From positions 1,240,001 to 1,304,000 of the forward strand of contig NZ_JAJEJT010000003.1 in NCBI RefSeq assembly GCF_021390645.1: DNA of 64,000 nucleotides, given 5' to 3'. Of the stretch, positions 33,988 through 42,308 are shown piece after piece (position 1 is the stretch's first letter; the number at the start of each line of letters is the position of its first letter). The notes beneath the pieces are model-generated. The model was given only the letters and a program-made list of their open reading frames with translations, was not told the DNA's origin and did no database searches. The stretch is from Paraburkholderia flagellata (GTDB lineage Bacteria > Pseudomonadota > Gammaproteobacteria > Burkholderiales > Burkholderiaceae). A program made the position numbers and the translations under genes.

Positions 33988-34189
33988 ACGAAAGACATCG
34001 CACCTGTCGCCGGATTCGTGGCGGCAGGTGCGTGCAGGATGGTGAAACGTCGCATTGTCTGCGTGAGGAAGCGAGCGAAAGACGAGGGAAGACCCCGATT
34101 GGTCGTACTTGTGATTGATCTAGACTCCAGGGGCGAGTGCTGCGCAGCTATTCGATGCGGCACCAGTTTTCAAACGCAGATTTCGTTCC

Positions 34190-34693
34190 ATGAAGCATCC
34201 GATCCAGGGATGGCTTTTGGGTGTGGTTCTTCTGGCGGTTGCCAGCGTCTCGGCGGCCGAACCCGCCAAGGCGGCGCACACCCAGAAGCCTGTCCATAAG
34301 CACGTCCAGAAGTACGCGAGGGGCCATGCTCCGAAACACGCTGTCGCGGCCGCGCCCGCGCCGGCGGCGCCCTCCGTCTCCTTCCCCGCAATCGCGAAAC
34401 GCTACGAATACCAGTCGCCGTTCGAACGGCAGTACGACGCGCATCTGGCGAGAACCACCGCTGCAACGCCTGGTACTCCGGACGACACCGGCGGCACGCC
34501 CGATTCAGGGACCAACGGGGCGCGCACGCCCGGAGCCCAGATCGATAGCAATGGGGTTCCGAACCAGGCGCTTCATCCGCAAACGCCGCCGCTCGTCACG
34601 GTCGGCGACTGGGATCTCTCCGCCGACGCGCATCTTCCGCTCACGCGCTCGCATGATACGGGTGCGGCTATCAGCGCCCGGCATGGCTTCTAG
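34190..34693 (+). CDS. Hypothetical secreted protein
   Basis: A 167-residue protein with a signal peptide (MKHPIQGWLLGVVLLAVASVSAAE) and a mature part rich in His, Lys, Ala, Pro and Thr. HKHVQKYARGHAPKH near the N-terminus could bind metals or acidic polymers, but that is a guess. The segment SFPAIAKRYEYQSPFERQYDAHL looks like a conserved core. No enzyme motif is visible. It is probably periplasmic. An 8-bp stem-loop follows the stop. Confidence 0.65.
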   Translation: MKHPIQGWLLGVVLLAVASVSAAEPAKAAHTQKPVHKHVQKYARGHAPKHAVAAAPAPAAPSVSFPAIAKRYEYQSPFERQYDAHLARTTAATPGTPDDTGGTPDSGTNGARTPGAQIDSNGVPNQALHPQTPPLVTVGDWDLSADAHLPLTRSHDTGAAISARHGF

Positions 34694-34719
34694 AACGAAA
34701 ATCGCCCCGTCCCCCACTT

Positions 34720-34747
34720 CCTTACCGCAGAGAGGTAATCGGTAAGG
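34720..34747. terminator. 8-bp stem-loop after the secreted-protein gene
   Basis: CCTTACCG (34720-34727) and CGGTAAGG (34740-34747) pair perfectly around a 12-nt loop, 26 bp after the stop codon. No T-run follows, so termination is only suggested. Confidence 0.4.
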
Positions 34748-34849
34748 CATTGCCGTTGTCGCGCGTTGCTCCCGGGAATGCGAACGGAGCTTGCCAGTAA
34801 GCTGACAAGCTCACATTCCGCAAAAGAATCCTCCCCAGAGTCACGCCTT

Positions 34850-35047
34850 ATGTCACAACGACGCCCAACCTGTTCGCGCATCCTGGGTCAACTCCTGCTG
34901 CCCGCGCTGCTCAGTTCCACGCTGATGCTGCAGGGTTGCGCCACGACCGCGGAAAATCTTGCTCTGGGTTTTGGTCTCGGCTCGGTCGGTACCATCTCCG
35001 CGCTGGGTTGCCTGCTCGCCTGTCAGATGAACGACGCGCGCTGGTAG
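34850..35047 (+). CDS. Small putative lipoprotein
   Basis: The 65-residue frame starts at 34850 (MSQRRPTCSRILGQLLLPALLSSTLMLQGC). A basic head, hydrophobic core and LQGC lipobox predict lipidation at Cys29 or so, leaving a mature peptide of about 35 residues with a glycine-rich hydrophobic stretch (LALGFGLGSVGTISALGCLLAC). The frame is open upstream but the signal starts here. Convergent with the P/Q/Y-rich gene, 7 bp apart. Function unknown. Confidence 0.55.
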   Translation: MSQRRPTCSRILGQLLLPALLSSTLMLQGCATTAENLALGFGLGSVGTISALGCLLACQMNDARW

Positions 35048-35054
35048 CCGGCGC

Positions 35055-36050
35055 TCAGTAGTACATCCACCTCCCATACTGCGGCGACCAGTAGACCCAG
35101 CGCGCCGGCGGTTGCTGGTACTGCGCGCCCCAAGGTGCGGGCGGCGGGTAGTACGCGGGACGGGGCTGCGTGTACGTGGGCTGCTGCTGCGGGTATTGCT
35201 GCTGGGCGTATTGCTGCGGATACACCGGTTGCTGCTGCGCGTAGGCGGGCGGCTGCGCGTAGGCCGGCCGCTGCGGCGCATACGCAGGCGGCTGCTGGGC
35301 ATAACCATACGGCTGGGGCGGCGGCGCGTATTGTTGGACCTGCTGCCGGGCCTGTGGTTGTGCCGGGTGAGAATACGGTTGGGCGTAACCCTGGCCTTGC
35401 GTCGAGTAGATCTGCGCGGAGCGCGGCGGCTCCGACTCGTCGACGGCTTCGTCGTTCGCCAGCGACTCCGGCGGCGCAACGTCGTTCTGCGCGGGCGGCG
35501 TTGCTGCAACGGCGCGGTGGTTCGCGCTTGCCTGCGCATAGGCGTGCGGCTGCGGTTGCCGGGCAGCAGGGGCGGGCGCTGCATTGGCGTTGGCAACGTT
35601 CGCGTGCGCGTTCGTCTGCGCGGGAGCGGCCGCTTCGGCCGGCGCCGCGGCGGTGGAGTCCTGGACGTCTTGCGCCTCTTGCGCTTCCTGCATCCCTTGC
35701 GCGCTTTGTCCGCCTTGTTCATCCCCGAGCGGCTTGACCACGACCGGCACGGTCATGACCGTTGAGACCTCGCCCGTATCGCTATACGTGTGCTTGATGT
35801 CGAGAATCGGCTTCTGGGCTGCCGCGCCGGCGGCCTTCTTCGCGGGCGCTGTCGCCGGTGCCGCGGCAGGCGCTCCCGCCTGCGCCAGTTCCTCCCTGGC
35901 TGCCTTGTATCCCCGGTCATAGGCCGCCTGGACTTCGCGGTCCTGCGCCGCGGCTTCTTCTTCCTTGCTGTAGGCATGGGACGCTGACGATATTGCGCAG
36001 CCCACTGCAAGCAATGCGATGGCCGTCGCGTGCTTTGCGGTCGTGTCCAT
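35055..36050 (-). CDS. Secreted protein with Ala- and Pro/Gln/Tyr-rich low-complexity regions
   Basis: A 331-residue exported protein. The signal peptide (MDTTAKHATAIALLAVGCAISSASHA, then YSKEEEAAAQ) is followed by a helical stretch (DREVQAAYDRGYKAAREELAQAG), a short conserved-looking region (PILDIKHTYSDTGEVSTVMTVPVVVKPLGDEQ), an Ala/Pro/Asn linker, and from about residue 220 a Tyr/Pro/Gln-rich tail with many PAYAQ, QQPVYPQQ and PYGYAQQ units, ending RWVYWSPQYGRWMYY. The tail resembles disordered surface or envelope linkers. I know no function. The start at 36050 is chosen for the signal peptide. Confidence 0.75.
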   Translation of the reverse strand: MDTTAKHATAIALLAVGCAISSASHAYSKEEEAAAQDREVQAAYDRGYKAAREELAQAGAPAAAPATAPAKKAAGAAAQKPILDIKHTYSDTGEVSTVMTVPVVVKPLGDEQGGQSAQGMQEAQEAQDVQDSTAAAPAEAAAPAQTNAHANVANANAAPAPAARQPQPHAYAQASANHRAVAATPPAQNDVAPPESLANDEAVDESEPPRSAQIYSTQGQGYAQPYSHPAQPQARQQVQQYAPPPQPYGYAQQPPAYAPQRPAYAQPPAYAQQQPVYPQQYAQQQYPQQQPTYTQPRPAYYPPPAPWGAQYQQPPARWVYWSPQYGRWMYY

Positions 36051-36108
36051 GGCGGGACCTCTAATACTGTTTTTCGATGATCTCATCGTACTACGCCGCT
36101 GATGACAT

Positions 36109-36613
36109 TCAAGCGGCGGGAAACCCCCTGGGTATGCAGCCGAACGCAAGCGCCCAACCCGGCGACGCGTGCGCCAGCAACCACTGCCGGAACGCGGCCA
36201 GGCGGCTCCGCTCGATGTCGGTCGCGCGGCCCCGAAGCGAAATGCGTTTCGCGTAAAAAACGCGTGAAGCGGTCGGCGCCCACTTCCATCCGATCGCCGC
36301 GTGCGGGTTCGCGCCTGGCGAGGCGTGTGCTTTCGAGGCACGACGCTCATGCCGTCGTGCCGCCGCCGAAATGGCGAGCGCCGCGAGATCGAACGAGTGA
36401 CGTGGACGGTCCGTCATCGGGAGGCTGTTCGCGCCGCACCAGTCGCGCCTGATCGCACGGCTCAACGGGCTGTCGGTCAGCGTGGCCGCTTGCGTCAACG
36501 CTTCTACAGAGCCTGCGCGCGCCAGCAAGTCGGGCGAGCACATCGGCAGGAGCGGTTCGACGTGTCGCGGCTTCGAAGGCGCGCAGCAGCACAAGATTCG
36601 GAATTTTGCGCAT
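36109..36613 (-). pseudogene. Remnant of a GcvA-like LysR regulator
   Basis: At 36613 a frame begins MRKIPNLVLLRAFEAATR, the characteristic first residues of GcvA-type LysR regulators, then loses the family after about 18 residues. Another frame from about 36555 to 36109 carries part of the effector-binding domain (LLPMCSPDLLARAGSVEAL ... HSFDLAALAISAAA ... RLAAFRQWLLA). The helix-turn-helix and half of the effector domain, roughly 170 residues, are missing and the frame is shifted. A deletion has therefore inactivated the gene. It diverges from the class II aldolase remnant. Confidence 0.72.
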
Positions 36614-36704
36614 GCTGGACGACACGTTAGCAAACGATCAATGTTCCTGAAAAGAAGGGCAAGACGGCACTCATCGAAGGGCGGGATTTCAAAGGAGACG
36701 CAGC

Positions 36705-36902
36705 GTGTTCGAAGCGATGGAGACAGCCAAGGCCACGAAGGCAATCGACCTGAATGATCGCATTTCGATTTATCAGCCCACGCAGAAGGATCTGATTTTT
36801 CCCGAACTGCCGCCCTTCGCGAATCACGCCGAGTACCGGCAGCACCTGAGACAGCGCCTCGTCGCCGCGTGCCACGCGTTTGCGGTGCAGAGCTTCGATT
36901 AG
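36705..36902 (+). pseudogene. N-terminal remnant of a class II aldolase/adducin-like gene
   Basis: GTG at 36705, after AAAGGAG, opens 65 codons whose end EYRQHLRQRLVAACHAFAVQSFD closely matches the start of the class II aldolase/adducin domain as I recall it, where the full proteins continue YGFAGHLTVRDP. Here a TAG follows at once and the later sequence is not related. The gene is cut to about a quarter of its family length. Its ribosome site is intact. A very short functional product is possible but unlikely. Confidence 0.62.
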
Positions 36903-37117
36903 AAAGACCCGCTCACGATCGGTCCGCTGACCGCGTGGCCCTACGCAGCGTCGGCGATCGCGATGTTTGTAGCTGGCCACAGCTCCGACGCATGGAGCGC
37001 TGCCCACGCGGCTCGTCGACCACTAGCCAGGCTATTCTGGTACGCACCGTCTACTTCCGTGTGGGCTTTTCCGCATGCTGGGCTGCCGCAATCGCCTCCA
37101 GACTCGCCATCACGAAT

Positions 37118-37139
37118 CGATTGTAGTCCTCTACAATCG
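37118..37139. terminator. Perfect 9-bp hairpin downstream of the sulfotransferase gene
   Basis: CGATTGTAG (37118-37126) and CTACAATCG (37131-37139) pair perfectly around TCCT. It lies 61 bp after the stop of the minus-strand sulfotransferase gene. No T-run follows on either strand. Termination or mRNA stabilisation are both possible. Confidence 0.4.
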
Positions 37140-37199
37140 CGTCACGGTCAGCGCTTGCGGAGGGCAAAACCGCCGCCTGTATCTGCCTTGGCTGGGCTA

Positions 37200-38018
37200 T
37201 TATCTGGATTCCGAAATAGTTTCAGATGGCGAATAGCCAAGTTGCGTTGCCGCCTTTTCCGCAAGGGCCAGCAGCGCATTGTCCGTTGTAGGCGTAGGCG
37301 GTACGACGTAGAGATCGGCAATATCGGTTACCGGGTCGCTGAACGGCGTTGGCGCACTGCGCTGGGCGTGCAGAAAATCTCGGATCGGCGAAGCATCCGT
37401 GAGGCCCAGAAAACGGCCGATGCTTGCGATCGTCGTGTCCGGATCCTCGATCAGGTTGCGATAGCCGATGGTCAATGTCTGCGCCGCCGGGACTTCAGCA
37501 AAGAAGTCGATGATTTCGGTTACATACTGGCCCCACACGCGAACGCCATCGTTGACGGACCCGATCCAGTGCTTGCGCACGAGCGAATTGGCGACCCAGC
37601 CAGGGTCGCGATGAATATGAATGAATCGTGCGTTGGGCAACAACTCGTGGATCAGCCGCAGGCATGACCCGGAGCGCGGCAAGCGCTCGATCGCGCCGAT
37701 GCGGCCGGAAAGAATCGTCGGATCGGCGTAAGGGGGATGCTTGTCGCCCCAGATGGGCGCCGACATTTCCAGGTCTTCACGATAAAAGCGTTCGACCCAG
37801 GCGCCAAGCGTGCGGCGGCTAAAGGCATTGAAGCGGTCGCGGCAGGCAGGGCTCAGCAAATCGGGGCGCTGGCTGCCCACATCCAGCATTTCCTTGACCA
37901 GCGCGAAGACGCGGCATTCGTTGGTTAGCTGGATGTGCGGGTGCGCATTGAGAACAGAGCAGAGAAACGTCGTGCCGGAGCGTGGTGCGCCGACAATGAA
38001 TAGCGGAAAAGAACGCAT
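37200..38018 (-). CDS. Sulfotransferase family protein
   Basis: The 272-residue protein has the PAPS 5'-phosphosulfate loop FIVGAPRSGTTFLCSVLNAHPHI (GAPRSGTT, residues 10-17) and a 3'-phosphate-binding region NARFIHIHRDPGWVANSLV, with a late GYRNLIEDPDTTIASIGRFLGL, the usual order in Sulfotransfer_3 proteins. They transfer sulfate from PAPS to hydroxyl or amino groups of small molecules or sugars. It is a lone gene without PAPS-synthesis genes nearby. The acceptor is unknown. The start at 38018 gives the motif its normal position. Confidence 0.9.
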   Translation of the reverse strand: MRSFPLFIVGAPRSGTTFLCSVLNAHPHIQLTNECRVFALVKEMLDVGSQRPDLLSPACRDRFNAFSRRTLGAWVERFYREDLEMSAPIWGDKHPPYADPTILSGRIGAIERLPRSGSCLRLIHELLPNARFIHIHRDPGWVANSLVRKHWIGSVNDGVRVWGQYVTEIIDFFAEVPAAQTLTIGYRNLIEDPDTTIASIGRFLGLTDASPIRDFLHAQRSAPTPFSDPVTDIADLYVVPPTPTTDNALLALAEKAATQLGYSPSETISESR

Positions 38019-38152
38019 TCTGCCATCTCCCTGGTTCGTCCTGCGCCGGTTTTACGTTATTGCTTCGTTTGCACCGATGTTACCGGCCGATGCTGGCGCG
38101 AAACTGACAACGGGATGGCTGAGGCGACAATGCGCCGGTTCCGCTCTGTGGG

Positions 38153-39517
38153 CTATTGCTCCATCGCGTTCACCGGAGCATAGGCTCGCTGCGGTTTCAT
38201 CAGCATGAGCGCACCGGCCGCGGCCAGCGACGGCAGCGCAAGCATGGCGAAGGTGGTGTCGAAATTCCAGCCCAGACCCAGCAGCGCCGCGCCGACGAAC
38301 GAACCGGCCATGCCACCCACGCGGCCCACGCCCTGCATCCACGCTACGCCCGTCGTGCGCGCTTCGGTCGGATAGATCATGGAAGCATAGGTCGACATCG
38401 ACGTCGCCGAACTCGTGACGAGCGCGCCGCACAAGAAGAGCGCGACGCCGAGCAACATGGGGTGGTCCACGCTTGCGCCCATGACAGCAACGAGCAGCGC
38501 GGAAAGCAGATAATCGACGACGATCGTGCGGCTGGCGCCAAAGCGGTCCATCAGACGGCCGGCGATCAGGTTGCCAATGAGCCCGCCAAGCGGGAAAACG
38601 GAAGCCATCAACGCACCGTGCTCCAGGCTGAAGCCGGCCTTGTGCAGCAGTGTGGGCATCCAGTTCGTCATGAAGTAGTAGACGAGGAGGCTCATGAACA
38701 TCGTGAGCCACAGCAGCAGCGTGCGGCGCCGATAGTCGTGCGTCAGCAGAAGCGCCAGCGCCGCTTTGCCGCTTGTTTTGCCGCGCGTCGCCAAATGCGC
38801 GGTGTGCGAGAGGAAGGTGCTCCCCGTGAAGTCCCTGCCCGGCGCGATGCGGCGCAGAATGCGCGCGATACGCCGCTCATTGCCGGGGCGCACGGCGAGA
38901 AATTGCGCGGATTCCGGCTGGAATACGAGCAGGACGAGGGCGAGTGCGAGCGGCCCGACGCCGCCCGCCATCAGCACGCTGCGCCAGCCGAAATGCGGAA
39001 TGAGCCATGCCGAGGCCGCGCCACCCGCCATGAGGCCGCACGAGAATCCGCAGTACATGGCGTTGACGGAAAGGGCGCGAAAACGCTGCGGCGCGTATTC
39101 GGACATCATGGTGATGGTCGTGGGCATCGCGGCGCCGAGTCCGAGCCCGGTAATAAAACGCAACGCGGTGAGTGCGCCGATTGACTGCGCTTGCGCCGCA
39201 ACGAGCGTGCAAATGCCAAACGCCGTGACAGCGGCAACGAGCACGCATTTGCGGCCGAAGCGGTCCGCCACCGGCCCGGCCAGAATTGCGCCGAGGCCGA
39301 GCCCCGCGAGCGCCGCACTCATCACGGCGCCCAGCTCGCCGCGTGCAACGCCCCATTCCTGGACGAGAGACGGCGCGATGAACCCGATTGCGGCGGTGTC
39401 GTATCCGTCTGCCGAAACGATCAGGAATCCAAATAGAAGCACGAGCCATTGCAACGGAGCAAAGCGCTCGGCGTCGATGAACGATTGCACGTCGATGGGG
39501 TGGGGTTTGCGATTCAT
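38153..39517 (-). CDS. MFS transporter, aromatic acid:H+ symporter (AAHS) family
   Basis: A 454-residue, 12-segment permease. The AAHS signature is in the first segment: LIVSADGYDTAAIGFIAPSLVQEWG, followed by GLGLGAILAGPVADRFGRK and FITGLGLGAAMPTTITMMSEYAPQRFRAL, as in the benzoate, 4-hydroxybenzoate and 3-hydroxyphenylpropionate transporters. An N-terminal cytoplasmic segment of about 20 residues precedes it. It is transcribed after an SDR and a flavoprotein dehydrogenase, suggesting an aromatic or alicyclic acid substrate. Confidence 0.93.
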   Translation of the reverse strand: MNRKPHPIDVQSFIDAERFAPLQWLVLLFGFLIVSADGYDTAAIGFIAPSLVQEWGVARGELGAVMSAALAGLGLGAILAGPVADRFGRKCVLVAAVTAFGICTLVAAQAQSIGALTALRFITGLGLGAAMPTTITMMSEYAPQRFRALSVNAMYCGFSCGLMAGGAASAWLIPHFGWRSVLMAGGVGPLALALVLLVFQPESAQFLAVRPGNERRIARILRRIAPGRDFTGSTFLSHTAHLATRGKTSGKAALALLLTHDYRRRTLLLWLTMFMSLLVYYFMTNWMPTLLHKAGFSLEHGALMASVFPLGGLIGNLIAGRLMDRFGASRTIVVDYLLSALLVAVMGASVDHPMLLGVALFLCGALVTSSATSMSTYASMIYPTEARTTGVAWMQGVGRVGGMAGSFVGAALLGLGWNFDTTFAMLALPSLAAAGALMLMKPQRAYAPVNAMEQ

Positions 39518-39559
39518 CGCCGCCTGTCTCCTGAATGGTTTTCGAAAGTCCCGGGCGCT

Positions 39560-40324
39560 TCAGGCCGCGAGATAGCCGCCGTCCACCGGCAAGGTGACGC
39601 CGGTGACATAGGTGGACATAGTCGAGGCGAGAAACAGCACCGCGCCGACGAGTTCTTCGGGTTTGCCAACCCGCTTCATGGGTACGCGGCTCATGAAGCG
39701 TTCGAGTTTTGCCGGATCGTCGCGCGTGGACACGGTCATGGGCGTTTCGATCACGCCCGGCGCAATGGCGTTCACGCGTATGCCGTCGCTCGCGAGGTCG
39801 ACGGCGAGCGACTGGGTCAGCATTTTCACGGCACCCTTGGAGGGCGAATAGCCGAGCGTGTTGGGCTGGCCCGAGAACGACGCGATCGACGCGACGTTGA
39901 CGATCGCGCCGCGCGTCTTGCGCAGCGAAGGTAGCCAGGAGTGGCACACATTGAAAGTGCCTTCGTGATTGACCTTCATGACGCGCTGAAGGTTGGAGAG
40001 TGCGTTCTCGCTATCGATGCCTTCGCGGATCAGGATGCCCGCGTTGTTCACGAGCACGTCGATTGCGCCGAGCCTGGCCGCGATATCTTCAGCCACGGCG
40101 CGGCATTGCGCGGCGTTGGTTACGTCGAGCTGGCATGCGTAGGCCGCGTGCCCGTTGGCTTCGATGATGGCGGCGGTCTCGCGGGCGTTGGCTTCGTTCA
40201 TGTCGGAGACAACGACGGATGCGCCGGCCTCGGCGAGTCCGATGGCAATGGCGCGGCCGTTGCCTTGGCCTGCGCCGGTGACGAAGGCAATCTTGCCGGT
40301 AAGAAGTGGGAGAGTTAAGTTCAT
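39560..40324 (-). CDS. Short-chain dehydrogenase/reductase
   Basis: A 254-residue classical SDR with the cofactor loop TGAGQGNG (16-23), NNAG, VNVASIASFSGQPNTLGYSPSKGAVKML (catalytic Tyr and Lys in YSPSK) and the ending GVTLPVDGGYLAA, typical of 3-oxoacyl-ACP reductase-like and sugar or cyclic-alcohol dehydrogenases. An Asp in VVSDMNEAN after the second strand suggests NAD rather than NADP. It lies between the flavoprotein and transporter genes on the same strand and probably acts in the same pathway. Confidence 0.93.
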   Translation of the reverse strand: MNLTLPLLTGKIAFVTGAGQGNGRAIAIGLAEAGASVVVSDMNEANARETAAIIEANGHAAYACQLDVTNAAQCRAVAEDIAARLGAIDVLVNNAGILIREGIDSENALSNLQRVMKVNHEGTFNVCHSWLPSLRKTRGAIVNVASIASFSGQPNTLGYSPSKGAVKMLTQSLAVDLASDGIRVNAIAPGVIETPMTVSTRDDPAKLERFMSRVPMKRVGKPEELVGAVLFLASTMSTYVTGVTLPVDGGYLAA

Positions 40325-40380
40325 TAGCGTAACTAAATGATAAAAAAACGAGTGATAGCGGATTCGTCTAAAGAAGGCGC

Positions 40381-42126
40381 TCAGTGCGCCGCGAGCGCAG
40401 GTTGCGCCGGCATCGCGTTCGGTTCGGAATTTGCCTGCCGTGCGCGGTCGGCAATATGGTTGGACGCGATGAAGCCGAACGTGAGGCCAGGTCCAAGCGT
40501 GATGCCCGCGCCGTTGTATTCGCCGCCCATGATGCTGGCGGCGTCATTGCCGGCGGCGTACAGGCCGCCAATGGGTGAGCCGTCGCGCGCAAGGGCCTGG
40601 GCGTGCTCGTTCGTGCGCAGACCCATGAAGGAGCCAAGGTCGCCCGGGACGAGCTTGATCGCATAGAACGGGCCGTTGGCCAGCGGCTCGACGCACGGGT
40701 TGGGCGCGTGCAGCGCATCGCCCTGGTAGCGGTTGTAGGCCTTGCTGCCACGGCCGAATTCGAGGTCGCGGCCAAGCCGCGCGCCTTCGTTGTACTGCCG
40801 CACGGTCGCGCCGAGTGTGGCCGCATCTACACCAATCTCCTTCGCGAGCGCTTCAACTGTTTTGCCGCGCTTGAGATAACCATTGCGCAGATGCGGGCCG
40901 AGCGGCATGGGGAAGGGCTTGACGAAGCCGAGCCCGTAGCGCCGGATGGCCGCGTGATCGGCAATGAGCCAGCACGCGGTTTCCGTCTTGTCCTTCGAAG
41001 CGGCGATCATCGCCTGCACGAGGTCGTGGTACGAGTTCGCCTCGTTCGCAAAGCGCCGCCCGTCGAGGTTCACCGCGATCACGCCCGGTTTCGCCCGGTC
41101 GATGAAGTGCGGCATGATGCCCGTCGAGCCATCCTTGCGCGGCACGAGCGACATGGGCGTCCACGCGGCGGCATTCGAAAGACTGCTGTCGAACACGCCG
41201 CCCACCGCTTCGGCCATGCGGATGCCATCGCCAACGTTGGTCTGGGGCGTGGGCGAGTAGTGGCCGTGCCCTGCCTGTACGTGCGGATAGGTAGCCTTGC
41301 GCCGTTCGAGGTCGTGCGGGAAGCCGCCCGTAGCGAGCACGACGGCGTGCCGCGCCTTCACTTCGATTCGTTTTCCTGCACGTTCGAGCACCGCACCCGT
41401 GACGCGGCCGCCCTCGCACAGCAAGCGCGTGGCGGGGCACGACAGCCAGACGGGAATATCGAGGTCGGCAGCGGATCTGGCGAGCCGAGCGGCGAGCGCG
41501 TTGCCGTTGGTGAGCGTCATCCCCCGGCCGAACTTCATCACTTCCCGAAAGTGCTTCGTAAGACGTTTGGTCACGTACCAGGCGGATTCGAGCGAGCGCG
41601 TCACGCGCATGAAGTGGACGATGTCCTTGCCCGAGCCGATCGTGACGCCAAAAACCGTCAATTCCGGCAGCACCGGGCCGAGTGTCTTGAGCAGTGGCCC
41701 AAGTTCACGCGCATCGTAAGGGCGCGTGACCATCGAGCGGCCGCCTTGCGCCGCGCCGGGCGCTTCGGCGTGGTAGTCCGGGAACGTGAGCGGCATGTCG
41801 AACTGCACCGCCGTGTTGGATGTGAAAAATTCCACCGCCTTCGGGCCGTTCGCGAGAAAGGCGCGCACGCGCGCTTCGTCGAATGCGCGGCCCGCCTGGT
41901 TGCGGATATAGGTCAGCGCCTGATCCGGCAGTTCATGGTGGCCCCACGCCTGCGCGAGATGCGTGTTGGGAATCCAGAGCCAGCCGCCCGACCGCGCGGT
42001 CGTGCCGCCGTAGTACGCGGCCTTCTCCGCCACGATCACCTTCAACCCGCGGCTCGCGGCCGTAATGGCCGCCGACATGCCGCCCACGCCCGAGCCAATC
42101 ACGAGCCAATCACGAGCACATCGCAT
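40381..42126 (-). CDS. FAD-dependent dehydrogenase, 3-ketosteroid-Delta1-dehydrogenase-like, with displaced start
   Basis: The 581-residue flavoprotein has the dinucleotide-binding motif [29 protein letters not shown] and [17 protein letters not shown], a mid-region of the fumarate-reductase/3-oxosteroid dehydrogenase type, and a C-terminal [40 protein letters not shown]. Such enzymes desaturate cyclic ketones or carboxylates. The original start was probably ATG at 42146 (GGAG upstream, reading [15 protein letters not shown]), but an 11-bp tandem duplication at 42095-42116 puts a TGA after 15 codons. The present frame can only start at ATG 42126 without a good ribosome site. The fold's first strand is still encoded, so partial function is possible. 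Confidence 0.85.
   Translation of the reverse strand: MRCARDWLVIGSGVGGMSAAITAASRGLKVIVAEKAAYYGGTTARSGGWLWIPNTHLAQAWGHHELPDQALTYIRNQAGRAFDEARVRAFLANGPKAVEFFTSNTAVQFDMPLTFPDYHAEAPGAAQGGRSMVTRPYDARELGPLLKTLGPVLPELTVFGVTIGSGKDIVHFMRVTRSLESAWYVTKRLTKHFREVMKFGRGMTLTNGNALAARLARSAADLDIPVWLSCPATRLLCEGGRVTGAVLERAGKRIEVKARHAVVLATGGFPHDLERRKATYPHVQAGHGHYSPTPQTNVGDGIRMAEAVGGVFDSSLSNAAAWTPMSLVPRKDGSTGIMPHFIDRAKPGVIAVNLDGRRFANEANSYHDLVQAMIAASKDKTETACWLIADHAAIRRYGLGFVKPFPMPLGPHLRNGYLKRGKTVEALAKEIGVDAATLGATVRQYNEGARLGRDLEFGRGSKAYNRYQGDALHAPNPCVEPLANGPFYAIKLVPGDLGSFMGLRTNEHAQALARDGSPIGGLYAAGNDAASIMGGEYNGAGITLGPGLTFGFIASNHIADRARQANSEPNAMPAQPALAAH
42095..42116. repeat. 11-bp tandem duplication at the start of the flavoprotein gene
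   Basis: Two direct copies of CCAATCACGAG (42095-42105 and 42106-42116), preceded by a further CGAG. On the coding strand they read CTCGTGATTGG twice. Removing one copy restores the frame between ATG 42146 and the rest of the gene. Confidence 0.9.
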
Positions 42127-42252
42127 TCTGCTTGCGTCAAAGACATCGACTTCTCCGTTCTGGTGCGGACGGCGTTGACCAACGCCGTTTCCTTGAGCGC
42201 TAGATTAAACCTAGCTCGCTAGAGAATATCTTGTAGTTAACCCTATGCAACT

Positions 42253-42279
42253 GCATTAGATAATGACTAATGCTATACT
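42253..42279 (+). promoter_or_regulatory. Palindromic operator and -10 box before the IclR gene
   Basis: GCATTAG (42253-42259) and CTAATGC (42267-42273) pair perfectly with a 7-bp spacer. TATACT (42274-42279), a good -10 box, follows at once, so a bound regulator would cover the -35/-10 region of the IclR gene. The divergent flavoprotein operon starts about 110 bp away and could be controlled from the same region. Confidence 0.6.
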
Positions 42280-42308
42280 GCGCCCACCTTTGGATAACGG
42301 GGACGGAC

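Noticed and set aside
34853-35722. Arg/Pro/Thr-rich minus-strand frame inside the Pro/Gln/Tyr-rich protein gene
   Set aside because: A frame-shifted reading of the repetitive tail; no start signal, and the real frame has a signal peptide.
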